NCBI GenBank assembly: GCA_036345935.2 | Contig: JADWOT020000004.1 | Span: forward strand, 8,204,734-8,268,733 | Length of the DNA stretch: 64,000 nt | From: Taenia hydatigena | Lineage: Eukaryota > Platyhelminthes > Cestoda > Cyclophyllidea > Taeniidae | Direction: 5' to 3' | Shown: one piece after another, positions 21,700 through 33,400 of the stretch | How positions within the stretch are numbered: position 1 is the stretch's first letter | Layout of the letters: each line of letters opens with the position of its first letter | Notes under the pieces: generated by a model | Seen by the model: the letters and a program-made list of their open reading frames with translations, nothing else | Database searches by the model: none | Told to the model about the DNA's origin: nothing | Program-made: the position numbers and the translations under genes

Positions 21700-24060
21700 C
21701 ATTATAAAAATGTTATTTAAAAACGGACATCAAAGAAGCGCCGAAGTGGCGATTTCAAACCAATAACGATTCCATTACGTGCCGATCGAAAAGAAGCGCA
21801 GTGTCGAGGACGCGGAAAAGTAGGCTAGAGCGCTACCACCAAGGCGCAAACATCTGGAGAATGCCTCGGTAAATTCGCACAGCAAAAACAGGAGGCAACC
21901 AAGTCGCCACTTCTCCTTTTTACTAATAAAACTCGAAACCGATTAAAAGAGAGCCACGTGGCTGCCATGATGACCCTGCCACCGCGCTACTGAAAAGCGC
22001 TGTCCAGGTAGAGAATGCAGCGATTCCATCACCAACTTACACGGGAACTCCCAAGAGCAAGACAGGAGGCAACAGACCGAGCAGTTCTCCGTTTCAAAGT
22101 TAAAAACCTATAAAAAGATTTAAAAAGAGAGCCACGTTGGTGACGCGACAACACAAAGTGCCGCTCGACGACCAAGAAGTGCCCAGCTATAAAATGTGTC
22201 CGTTTCATCACTATCTGAGTAGAGAGCTCGTCAAAGGTAAGTCTAGACGCAGCATTCGAAATTAAAAATTCAAAACGGATTTAAAGAAGCGCCACATTGC
22301 AGCCGCAATGTTAACAAGAGATGGCCACACAAAAAGTGCATCCAGGGCGCCACAAACAGACCCGAGAGTTCGACAGAACAAATACAAAAATCAAAGCGGT
22401 TCTCGCACTAAACGCAGAAATTCAAAAAGCCATTTTTAAAAAGCGCCCAGCAGAAGCCCGGAAAACGCCACAAACCGCGCGTGCAAAAAAAGATTTTTGA
22501 AACAGAGAAGCAAACGAGAGGTCAATATCTGCATCAAAAGGATTGTAACCGAAAAAAGAAGGCGAATAAAGACAAGAGCATTTGTAAAATAAGAGACGTT
22601 GTGCTGCAGCGATTACAGTCTACCTCCCTACTACCAAAAGATGCCCGCATAAACAAGACTTCCAATTCCTACAATCCGTACTGAGAGCACCTCATCACGA
22701 TCGCGAAAGGCGACTGCATCACCAATCCTCCGTCTCAACAATATAAAACGTCATACCAAATAAAAGGGAGAGATTCGACTGTGCCGCCAGAACAGACCAC
22801 CGCCCTACTACTCTCAAGAGGTGCTTACATACAGAATACATTTAAATCCTCACAATCCGTACAGACAGGACCTCATCACCATCGCAAAAGGCGACGCCAT
22901 GACCAATCCTCCGTCTTAACAATATAAAGCGCCATATCAAATAAAAAGGAGAGATTCGTCTGTGCCGCGACAACAGACTACCGCTCTACCACTCTCAAGA
23001 GGTGCCCACATACAAAATACTTCCGACTCCTCACAATCTGTACCGACAGCACCTCATCAACATCGCTAAAGGCGACTTCATGATTAATCCTCCGTTTTCA
23101 CCTTATAAAACGTCATACCAAATATAATGTTGAGATTCGTTAATGCCGCGATGGCGGATTGGCGCCTATCAGATCTGTCTAAACAATAGTGTTGCGGATT
23201 GTAAAGGAGAGACGCGTCGTTGCCTTGATAATATTGACTACTGCCCTTTTACTAAGATGCGCTCACGTACACAACACTTCATTTTGTCACATTCCCTACC
23301 GACGGCTTCTTGCAACAGACCTAGGGGCTGACAAGTTTAGCAACTCTGTCTTAACAATAGAAAACCTGAAGCGGATTACAAAGGAAGGACGCGTCGATGC
23401 TGCGACAACACAGACTACCGGCGTACTACCGAGAGGTGCTCACATGCACAATACTTCCATTTCGTCGCAATCTGACCCCACAGCTCCTCATGACAAAGAC
23501 AATACGCGACTGGTTCTTTAAAAAGCATGAATCGGATCGCAAAGGAGAGACGCGTTGGTGCCGCGATGATACAGACTACCGCCCTATTACCAAGAGGTCC
23601 TCACGCACAGAACACCTCCATTTCGTCACAATCTCTACTCACAGCTCCTTACAACTGACGTAGGAGCCGACAAGCTCAGCAGTTCTGTCTCAACAATAAA
23701 AAAACTTGATACGGATTGTAAAGGAAACACGCGTCGGTATCATAATTACAGATACCTCCGCCCTATCGCCAAGAGGTGCTCACGTACAGAAAACCTCCAT
23801 TTGGTCTATTTCTACCCACGGCTCCTTACGGCACACGTAGGAGCCAAGTGCCTCAGCTCCTCTTCGCCCTTTTAACGATCACATAAAACGTGATGCTGAA
23901 TCTAAAGGGAGGACTCGTTGGCGCCGCGATGACAGACTACCGCCTTACTACCAACAGGTGCTTACATACAGAATACTTCCATTTCGTCACAATATGTACA
24001 GATACCTCATCATAACAAAGGTGGGAGGCGACTGCTTTAAAAGTTTTGCGTTTCAACACT
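21700..24060 (+). repeat. Degenerate tandem satellite, ~175-180-bp unit
   Basis: Clear repetition from about 22660 to 24040. Each unit carries a GCCGCGA-ACAGACTACCGCCC block, an AAGAGGTGCTCACATACAGAA block, a CATTTCGTCACAATCTGTAC block, and often ACAATATAAAACGTC. The CACAATCTGTAC block recurs near 22850, 23030, 23290, 23468, 23630, 23805 and 23988. More diverged units extend left to about 21700. Short ORFs inside differ from unit to unit and look non-coding. The outer end of both locus A arms resembles one unit. Confidence 0.8.
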
Positions 24061-24778
24061 AAAAACGTTCAAAACCGGTTTTAGTAAGACAAGTTTTACC
24101 TTTACATTGAGATACCACGATGACTAGCATGTACCCGGACTACCACTACACACGAATGTAATGCTTTCTCACATGTAATTGATTTGTTTTGTGGCCATCT
24201 TTTCTGTGGACTACTAACTTAGGCTCAACTACACGAACAATCAGCTGTTATAAAAGTGTGTCAACTCAACCTACTAACTTATTTGCGACGTTTTGCTTTA
24301 CTTTATTAACAATTAATAATTTGGAAACACCGAAGGGAAATGGCAACGCTACCAGATTCCAACAGAGATCCATGGAAGGAAATACAAAAATCACAACAGA
24401 GACAACGGTGATGACGTTCCACAGACAAACAATAGACCACCACGACCCTACGTGTTCATCGGCTACCTCGTGTCCAATGCAAGCAACATCCGTCTAAAAT
24501 GGCCATTAAACGACCACTTTATATAGTACGTTACAGAAAACAGATGAACCCTCAAAACATGACTTTACTAACCCTCTTTTCAACGGCTTCACCACAGCTT
24601 AGATGTTCCACTGTTTTTTTTTCATAAAAAAACTCGTTTGCATAAAATAAATGCACTGCTACCAACCTAACCCAATATGCTCATGGCACTTCACTTCAGC
24701 CAATTATAACAAACAAATAAGGAAAACGCGTTAAACAGACGACATTAGGCCACTCTGCATTAGTCTCCGCATTACATC

Positions 24779-25055
24779 AATTTCCCACCTTTTGAATCCG
24801 CGCTTCGTTTGACAAAAAGGTTTACCTATAATAACAAATAAAACCACCAAATTAAAGCCATATACTTTTTAAAAAAGCGCTTGGAGGTATTCATTTTGCT
24901 ATAAGATTATTTTTTGTACCTAATTCTTATAATCTGCACGTGCTAATGTCAGCTGAGCATAAGCCAGAATCCAGAGGTTGTAAGCAATAGTTACGGCAAA
25001 ATATTTGCTTTTCGCAGATAAGTTTATCTCATATGAAGAAGTTTTATTTATCAAA
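24779..25055 (+). repeat. 277-bp direct repeat, copy 2
   Basis: Second copy of 19870-20146 with about a dozen substitutions. Its right end abuts the truncated protease of the retroelement at 25055/25056, which marks a rearrangement or insertion breakpoint. Confidence 0.9.
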
Positions 25056-25135
25056 CACCAATGACTTGGCTGCGCCCGAGTCAAGGAGGAAACTGCAGAG
25101 GCGTCCCCCTAGCTTGCCGGAGACTCGCATAAATG
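25044..25135 (-). mobile_element. Protease start of the retroelement, truncated
   Basis: In the frame -1 relative to gag, the minus strand reads Arg-Val-Ser-Gly-Lys-Leu-Gly-Gly-Arg-Leu followed by Leu-Asp-Ser-Gly-Ala-Ala-Lys-Ser-Leu-Val. The Asp-Ser-Gly is the retropepsin-type active-site motif. Two codons later the sequence crosses into the 277-bp direct repeat and meets a stop. The frame offset fits gag-pro frameshifting, but decay cannot be excluded. Confidence 0.62.
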
Positions 25136-25795
25136 GAAGATAGCCATGGGAGGATAAGCGATACGGAGAGGAGGGGTCCACCGCGCACGTGTGAAACTCG
25201 GTCGTCGGTGGGACGTGTGGAGCGACGAAGTCAGGAGAAATTCCTGACGTTTCCTAGTGGCTGCATCGACCAGCTGGCTGAGGTCGCTGGTCTTCAGGGC
25301 CTGGAGTTTTGCGGCGATAGATGGGGGACGGACGCCGGATTTGATTTGGACAGCCACCCATCTTTTCACCTTATTAGGTGGGCAGCCTCTGAAAGCCCGT
25401 TCAGCGAGGATTTGCAGTACTCCCGCGTAGTCCTCGTCGTTTTCGCCCGATTTTTGGTCGCGGAGAAAGAACTCTCGAGCGAGCGACTCCTCTTGTTGGT
25501 CAATAAAGAGCTGGGCCAGAATCTCGCAGCACTGGTCGAGATCGGAGTCGGGTGAGACTCCGACATCAACCCCTGCGGAGAACAGCTCTTGCGGGAGAGC
25601 GTGCAGGATCAGCGCAATCCTCTGCCGCTGGGGGTACAAGTGGATGTTAAACCCAACGGTTTTCATCCAATCTCCGAAATTCATTCCTTTCTTGAAATGG
25701 GGAAGGTCCGCCAACGCTGCCACCAGTGTAAAGGGTTCCTCATCTCTTTTCTGGTCACCCTTGTTGTTAGTAGAAGTCTGGGTATGCTTCGACAT
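25109..25795 (-). mobile_element. Gag ORF of an LTR retrotransposon (truncated element)
   Basis: 228-residue ORF from the ATG at 25795 (an upstream in-frame ATG at 25825 adds ten Tyr/Ile-rich residues from an AT run). It shows the layout of retrotransposon Gag: a Phe-x2-Trp core near residues 40-46, a Leu-rich stretch ending Leu-Pro-Gln-Glu-Leu-Phe, a Glu/Asp-containing Gln-Lys-Ser-Gly-Glu-Asn segment, then Leu-Ala-Glu-Arg-Ala-Phe, typical of Gypsy-like gag in animals. No zinc knuckle is visible. Pol, beyond the start of a protease, is missing. Confidence 0.7.
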
Positions 25796-25799
25796 CTTC

Positions 25800-25816
25800 A
25801 ATATATATATATATAT
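25800..25816 (+). repeat. AT dinucleotide run
   Basis: Short AT run immediately upstream of the gag start on the minus strand. The related fragment at 29930 has a shorter version, so the run belongs to the element. Confidence 0.8.
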
Positions 25817-26383
25817 CGTCAGCATCTCTTGGTTTCATTTTAGTGTTCTTGTCATCTTTCGTATGTGGATCAAGACCTACTCCGAGTAGTTGTTCATTAA
25901 ATAGCACGTGCTGAAATGAGACTCAAGGAAGGAGACTGGATTGCAGGTCTATATTACATTTCAAGTGTCTCTCCTCTGAAGCCATTGATACAGTCGTCTT
26001 TACCCCAGTTGTTGCCGCAGTGTCCTCAATGGTTGGTAACATTAGCGCGCTGTTGCGATCGTCAACAAATGCGGGTAAACTCATTCGAATTCATGCATGA
26101 CTTATCAAATGAAGACGAAAAAGATGAGCGCGATTGGCGAGTCGTGACGTGGGAGTGGAGGCGTGCTTAAGGTGAAACCGATCTGTTCGCCCACACCAGT
26201 CAAAGTCAGTGTGCTTTCGGCCATTCTCCAAATCGAAAATTAATGCTTTAACCTAGGGAGACAAGGGCGAGTCTTTGAAGTTGTTTCTTTCCCAATGTCA
26301 TTAGTAAAATGGCCTTTGGATTCCATTAATTTATTTTCAGCCACGATTTGCCGTCGTCATTTAGCTCAGCCCAACAGTCAACT

Positions 26384-26530
26384 CTTCTGTACTGTCCAAA
26401 GCTGGAATGCTGTTCTCGTGTCTGACGTCTGCCAACCCTTTGAATGTGCAAATCTTTGTCAACGGTTCCATTCACCCACCAGTCCTCCAACATGGAGACA
26501 TGTCTCCTTTTGTACTGACCATGCTTATCA
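26384..26530 (-). repeat. Repeat upstream of gag, copy 1 (possible LTR or leader)
   Basis: Similar, with perhaps 75-80% identity by eye, to 30265-30410 (shared ACTGTCCAA, GGAATGCTGTTCT, GTCTGCCAA, CCAGTCCTC blocks). In both places it lies upstream, on the minus strand, of a piece of the same gag. It is therefore best explained as 5' or LTR sequence of that element. Confidence 0.5.
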
Positions 26531-29500
26531 GATCTTAAGTTCCAAGTGCCAGACGAGCACCAAAAGGCTGCAGTGGGGCCTGAAACCACCACTATCTGCA
26601 TTGTCGTTGATAGACAGACTTAAAATTATCCAAACAAATGTCTTAGTGGTGCACAGTGTCACAACCCTCCGCCCCGCTGTTCATCTCTTCGTAAATTTGG
26701 TGCGCACTTGCCACCTAATACCGGATGGAATGCCATCGCGGCAGCAGACTCTTCATTCCATTAGTACGAAATTTGCAATCCCTGTTTGATTCGAATGTTC
26801 CTTGCGCCTTTGAAGGGGTAACTTGTGATGGTGGCGTTTGAGAAGACCTTTGTCGCCGACAACGTGACCGGGGATGGAGCAGGCCTGTGTCGAAGTAGTA
26901 GTGAGAGATCAAGTCTTCATGCGGTTTTCAACTGCTCCTGTTCTTCCTTTAATGCAAAGCTAATAAGCTCCTTCTCGAAGACCGGGAACCAGAATGCTCC
27001 ATTTCGCATTGAAGGTGGCATTAGAGATGCGAAACAGTTGTCGAAAGTAATGGTCTGTTGGGAATTGGGATGTGTGCCTGCACCCGTGTGCGTGGGTGCG
27101 GTCGCTGTTGCCAGTAATGTGGAGTGGTCAATCCCCTCCAGCTTTATTTCTCGAATTCGAAGTTGATCACTCGGTGGTTGGCTTGACATCCACTTGGCAC
27201 CTAACACTCACGCCCCATGCTCAGTCTTCCTTGACTAGTTCGTGAATGAACACTAGTGGTTCTTATTCACTCATTCACTCCAATTTGGCGTCTGGAGAGC
27301 GTTGTAGTCGTCTCATCGGTAGGTTATTTGCCTTCGAAATTCAAAGTCCACAAGCGGATAGTCATTCTAGGAGGGAGCCAAATATACAATCCTTGCATCC
27401 ACGCACACCTTCCTCCTCTTCTTCTTCCTTCCATTCGTTCTCCTTTCTCCTCCCCCTCCTCCTCCTCCTCCTCCTTCTTGTTCCCTCCCTCATTCCTTTC
27501 CATCCCTTAAAGGTAGCCGACTTGGCAGACAGAGTACAACTACCACCTAGTCTCGATCTCTTTCGCCCATTAGCTGTCACATTGTAGGACTGTTTGAGGC
27601 GGCTAATTGTGGTTTATTCTGCTGTCGCTTGGACAGAGGTACATGCTTGGCATGTCACAATGGGTAGATGGTGAACTCGTTGATCCGCGAACCACGGCTC
27701 CACCTGTCTCCTCTTTGCCATTTCAGTCCTATCACGTCCAGGCGCGATTTCATCTCACCCTCTTGGTCCATGCTAAACCAGGTCAAATCAAGATCAGAAA
27801 ATCGAGGTACATTAGCCTCCTTCCTCCTTTGCCTCCTTTCTAATCCATCCACTCCTTTGTTGCTATCTCTTATCGTCAGTGGTCGAATTGATCATGCACT
27901 CCTGCAGTCATCGTCAGCATCATCATAAGTTCTCCTTCTCATCTTTTTATGCCCGCAGACTTGAGATAAAAGGCATTGGATGATTAGCAAGCATCATTAG
28001 TCTTGGCACCAGACCAAAAAGGATGCCGTTTGTGGTGGCCCACTACTGGTGGTACTGCTGCCACACTAATCATCGCCAGCAGGTGTGCTGTGGATCGGGT
28101 GTCGAGTAATATTTTGCGATATTCCCTCTCAGGATGTGCTGTATCGAACCATTGACTAGTGGAACCATCGCGATGGTTCAAACTTGATCTCGATGTTTGC
28201 TTCAACAGGCTGCGTGCTTCCCTTCTTTGTCGTCAATAAGTCTTCTTTACACAAGGACGAGTCCCATCGTGGAACCAACTGAGATGCAGCGGATCTGCTG
28301 ATGAACCAACAATATTTGGCGAGGAGAGTGTGCATGGCTGATAGTTGCACAAAGTGGGAAATGGTGAGGTGGGTAAATCAACGGTTGGACTGTGTGAAGT
28401 ACCATTCTGCAGGGCGATCACAATGAACTCTCGGTCCTACAAACGAGCCACCATGTGCCACGTTGGCGGTGAATCTGAGCTAAGCCTGTTAGTTTAGTGA
28501 CGACCCATGCATTCATCCGTTCATCCATCCATTTACTCCTTATCCGTCCGTCCGTCAGTCTGTCCGACCACCCATCTCAAAGTATTTTGCTAATTTGAGG
28601 GAATTCGGTGAAGCAAGGTGGAAACGCGATGAACTAAATGAAATCCTTCTTCAGTCCAGTGGGAGAAGGAGGGCCGTTTCTCCCTCACTGATTAAAACCC
28701 AGACAGTCTGTTCGGTATATTCGTTTCTAGGAGAGGCACCAAAATTTCATCAAGACAACCGATTGACTCCCTTACAAGTCCCTGTCCAATTTTCACTCGA
28801 TGAGTTTTGACTTTTCTTAAAAATTCCTACGATTCGGAAGAAGTAGGAGGTGAAAGTTATAGGCGAAATTAGCTGAATTTTCCCATAACTCTGGTGCAAA
28901 TACAGCCCATTCCGTTGACTTGGACAATTTCCTGTCCTAGATGTCGTCGTCGTCGTCGTCGTCGCCTTACGGTCCTGATTATGTGCCACAGTTAAGACAC
29001 TCTAAAAACAGCATTTTCGGTTGTCGAGATGCATTAAAGCAGATGTAACCAATTAAAGGCGAAAGTAAGGCAACAAGTTGTGGAATTTGGTTGTTTTGTT
29101 TGCTTTCGGAGGCACTCTCACTTGCGACCATCTCGCATAATTCACCAAACAACGGATTGCCCGAAACCGCTAAATTTGATGCCACGACTTGACGTTGTGC
29201 CTGCTGATCCCTTGCTAGCTATTGTCGAGTCCGCATTGTCCGCTACCTCCTTCACTGGAGTTCAGTTTGCAGTCTCCACGCATTGGATTGGAATCAACCG
29301 TCAGAAGGGAGCCTGTCGTCCAAACACCAGAGAACACGCATTATTCCAAATGTAAAATGTAACTGATTTGCAAATTTTGGATGCTGCCCGAGGAAGCGAG
29401 TGAGTAAATGTTAAAATGACTTCTGCTTGCCATTTCTTCATTTGACTTCCAGAAGAGAAGAGAGAATCACTAACAAAGTTTCACAAACCATGCGATTGTC

Positions 29501-29875
29501 AATAGATTAGGCATTCAGAGATAAAACAAAGCAAGAACAGCGCCATTGTTTGCTTGAACAAAGCCACCAACATTTCTTTAAGCAGATGCATAGACGGCGA
29601 TTCCAAGGCTGATTTCACCCACAGGGCTCTCCCAATTCAAATCCTCCAAGTAATCTCTCCACCAGACTCGATAGTATCAGACATAAAGTGTCTCCCGCAT
29701 TTGCATGGGGTGCTCCCTGTCTAAACATTCAAAATTTCCGCATTTTCGGTATGAGACGACTACATACAAATGGCAGAGTGCTCTTCTATGGCACTGCTAA
29801 TTGTTACAATGGTGGCAACAGTTCAAGCTGTCCTATCACGACTCGCCATCTATCGTCGCTTGCAACGCATCACCA
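26531..29875. other. Gene-poor stretch
   Basis: No recognisable gene. Simple sequence includes a CTC run near 27448-27475 and a TCG run at 28943-28964 (a related CGTCAT/CGTCGT run occurs at 30421-30445). Short ORFs on both strands lack domain character. Confidence 0.45.
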
Positions 29876-29938
29876 CCTCTCTTTTCTGGTCACCCTTGTT
29901 AGTAGAAGTCTGGGTATGTTCCGACATCTTTAATATAT
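29876..29938 (-). mobile_element. Second gag fragment of the same retroelement
   Basis: The minus strand matches the first codons of the gag ORF (Met-Ser-x-His-Thr-Gln-Thr-Ser-Thr-Asn, then Lys-Gly-Asp-Gln-Lys-Arg) and the bases just before its ATG. The match ends after about 17 codons, so only the 5' end of gag remains. Confidence 0.6.
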
Positions 29939-30264
29939 AGGGTGATAATTACACAGCTAGGCGAGATGTGGGGGTTCAGGCCTGGGAAGTGTCACGCTCC
30001 AGCGAGTCTCCACGCTGCTCCGTCACGTGGTCCAAATTCTTTTCCCACCTCTGGCCTACAAAGCACATTTAAAGAATATAAGTACTACAAACACTCGATT
30101 TGTTTGCCTACGTAAATCGTAAAACACTCACTTTTGTGCCCACCATCAGGCAACCACGTTTTGGTGCTGGAGAGGCAAGCCTGCTCAAATTCTCATTCTG
30201 TGGCCAATTTTAACACCACACAATGCATTTATATCCTTTTCCATAATGAGCACAGTAATAATCA

Positions 30265-30410
30265 CTTCTGACTGTCCAAGGATGGAATGCTGTTCTGGTG
30301 TCTGAAGTCTGCCAAGCCTTCGAAGGTGCAAATCGTTGTGAACGCTTCCATACACTTACCAGTCCTCAAAAAAGGAGACGTCTGCCCATTTATTGACCAT
30401 CCTAACCAAA
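30265..30410 (-). repeat. Repeat upstream of gag fragment, copy 2
   Basis: Partner of 26384-26530. The distance to the gag start is about 340 bases here against about 590 for copy 1, so the region between them differs by insertion or deletion. Confidence 0.5.
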
Positions 30411-33400
30411 TCTGTCCTAGTTGTCGTCATCGTCATCGTCGTCGCCCGCTCTATTTCGTGGGTGATAATGCGATTGTCTGATGGCTGAGGAGAGTGTTGA
30501 TCACCTCAAGTGTAGATTTTGCTACACTGCAAATTTTGCCACTTTTTCAATCCAATTTATTGTCCTATTCGGCTTGTGTACAAGAACTGACGTTATTCGT
30601 GCTCGCGTGGAAGAAATGGTAACTTCCGTGCGGGCTATCTACTCGTAGCCATTTGCACGGTGAGAGACTACGTCACCGTCAGGATATTTTATGAAGTCCT
30701 CTTTCACCAGATAAACATCTGTTCCAGCTGCTTGGGAGCATCTTTTGTTCTGGCACCGGCATGATGTTATTAACTGCTAAGAATGCATTTCTGGAGCAAA
30801 TAAAAGCGACTTGTCACTTAGTCAACAAATCAGTGGTGCTATTCTATGGCAAGAACTTATCAAATGCTCAATTGTTAATGAGCGGTGAGCAAGTTGCGTA
30901 AAGTCGTTTGAAAGTGTGCCACGACTGGCTCGCAGTCCAGACTACCCACTGGTAGTGACGGTCTCGGCGTTCGCATGTCCAGCTTATCGCTAATCTTCTC
31001 ATCCTACACGAGACCATCCATCCATCCATCACTCCATCAAGTGTCAATCACACAGAGTGAAGGCCAATTATGCGTCCTCTGGTACACAGAGAGCAGAGCA
31101 ATGTGAGAAGACTGTACTAAGGTGGGGAGATTGCCACAAGGAGGATGGAGAAAGGAGAGGGAAGAAATCGGAGCAGGATTCAGTGAATCCCCCTCAACGT
31201 GTCTCCTACTCCACCACTACTGCTCCATGATCATCCAACTGGCATCCTTGTTGCCTGTGAAGGTGGCCACACTGTCGTTAATGTCAGTTGCTGTGGTGTG
31301 GAAAAGGCATCTGCTTGAATGTCGCAAAGTGGAAAGCAGTTGTATCGGTTTCCATCGAGTAGAAGGATCTCGCCTATCAGTGACCTTCAGTCTTCTGTAA
31401 GTAAACCATTCACCACCACGAGAAACTGTGTCTACATTCCACCATACGCACACGCTGAAAGCACAGTCTTTGAGACATGAAGTGGTAACTGCTTCAGGTC
31501 CATGAGATGACCCCCGTGTTTGGACGAATCGGGGCAATCCATGACGACGAGGTATCCATTCGCTCAGCAGTCGTGGCACTCCGAGTCAGTCCCACCATAT
31601 GCCATTCTCCCGCTCGGACATTCACTCAGTAAACCACTCTAGACGTGCGTGGGGGAGGTACAGGAAGAACAAATTCATGGTCTGCCAGTCCTGCTACCCA
31701 CCACGTACCATGTCATGTCAGCTGGGTGGCAGTCAGCCTCCGCCACACAAATCTCAATGTCGATGTAGGAGTAGTGAATCCACTGTTGCACCATCACTCA
31801 GGTTGGGTAGCGCTGTTGCTTGCTCCTCGCACACTGATCCCGAATAAAGTTTAGGCAGGGGAGACATGAACCTCTTCTTCGTTATTCAAAATAGGGAGTC
31901 CCATCGGAAGCGATGCCCTTCGAGTGACTAGGCATCACCCAAATTGAACTGTTCAAGCCATTTGATCACAAACGATACGCTTCACCAATGTCTACTACTC
32001 TCCTTCCAAATATTGTGGAAAACTCTTGTCCCGTAATTGCTGGTAGCAGATTATATCGTAATGAGGGAGTGTTCAGTCTAAGCATTCTTTACTTTCTCAC
32101 TGTGTGTGTCAACCCGCGCCCTTCTTTCCTAACTTATTCAAGCCTGTCACAATATAGCCTAGGTGGCTAATTTAGCCTGTTATATTACACTGCAACCTAG
32201 TGTGATCTAGTTAGGCCTAGTCAGGAGCAACGTGCTACACTGCTTCCACAGTGGGACATGGTTATCGGGCAATTTGTTGCAATCCACCAGGTCTGCTGCT
32301 GCTGCTGCTGCTGCCACTGTTTATTTAGTGCTCGTCAACACATGTAAGAACCATTGTAAGCAAGTGCAAAACAGTTAACGCAGTGAAAAGTATGCATTAA
32401 ATTAAAAGAATCGGTCACATACCCCCTAAAGGTTTCTATGCAGCTAAATAATGGATGCCTCCGGTGTAAATTCGCAATATCGTGCTTGGACGAATCCCTG
32501 CCTCGCATCACAAACGACACCAGAGGCGCATGCAGTTCATCCACACACGTGAAGTGATCTGCATGCTCGGCTGAAAGAGACAAAGGAACGATTGCGGTAG
32601 AGGCGAAGCAGAGAGAGTGAAAGGGGGATAAGGGGAAGGAGGATTGAAAGTGGACACCGTTGGATGACTCCGCACGGCACTTCAATGCAGCCCTCTTTAT
32701 TTCCTTCCTTTCTCCCACCTTTTCATGAATTGTTGCATTTACCCACTCACCTAACCACTTGACTGAGTTAAATACCAAGGATTCAGCTTAATGGAGGGAA
32801 TATGAATTTCGTGTCAACAACATACTTGAAGAGACTAAGCACAGCTTTCCCCTACTACGCATTTCACATAGGATATGAGATGCGATAATAGCAACGCGAC
32901 GTACGCAAATGAATTGGATCTCCACCTCTACTGCCCGGGTGTTTTGGTGGTTGCATGTGGATGGCATTGCGGTGTGCAAGACGTATAAGGGAAAGGAGAA
33001 GGAGGAGGAGGAGGAGGAGGAGGAGGAGGAGGAGGGAGTGCGTTGGGTTTTTTAGTGCACACTAAGATGTAATCACATGGAAGTGAAGTAGTCGGTGTTT
33101 GTATGACGAGGTGTAGGTGTAGGTGATCGGTGTAAGGCAGGACGTTAGGGTTACCGTGTGCATGTGATGTAGGTGTTGACTGGATGCGCCAGCGGATTCT
33201 TTACGAGTAGTCATTTCTTCATATTGACTACCTGGTCGAGCATGGTCTTAGGGATGTTCTATAACAGAAATATTAATATTTTGCAGGCAGCCAGTGTTGG
33301 AGTCGGAGTTGCCTCGAGTGCTGCGTGGCTGCTGCTGGTGTGATCGCGTTTGCGATGCAGTGGGAGATCAGTGAGTGGGGTGGCGATTTGCACTGATGTA

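Larger units (their letters stand above)
14733..21700. other. Gene-poor repeat-bearing stretch
   Basis: No recognisable gene. Contents noted separately are a broken ORF (17737-18288), an unrecognised 162-codon ORF (19398-19886), the first 277-bp repeat, a TA run (20602-20621) and a SINE-like piece. 14733-14830 still resembles the satellite units in inverted orientation. Confidence 0.45.

Noticed and set aside
21700..24060. CRISPR array
   Set aside because: Repeat units are ~180 bp, degenerate and contiguous with no spacer pattern, in a eukaryotic context.
26295..26789. 164-codon plus-strand ORF
   Set aside because: It overlaps the repeat shared with 30265-30410 on the other strand and has no domain character.
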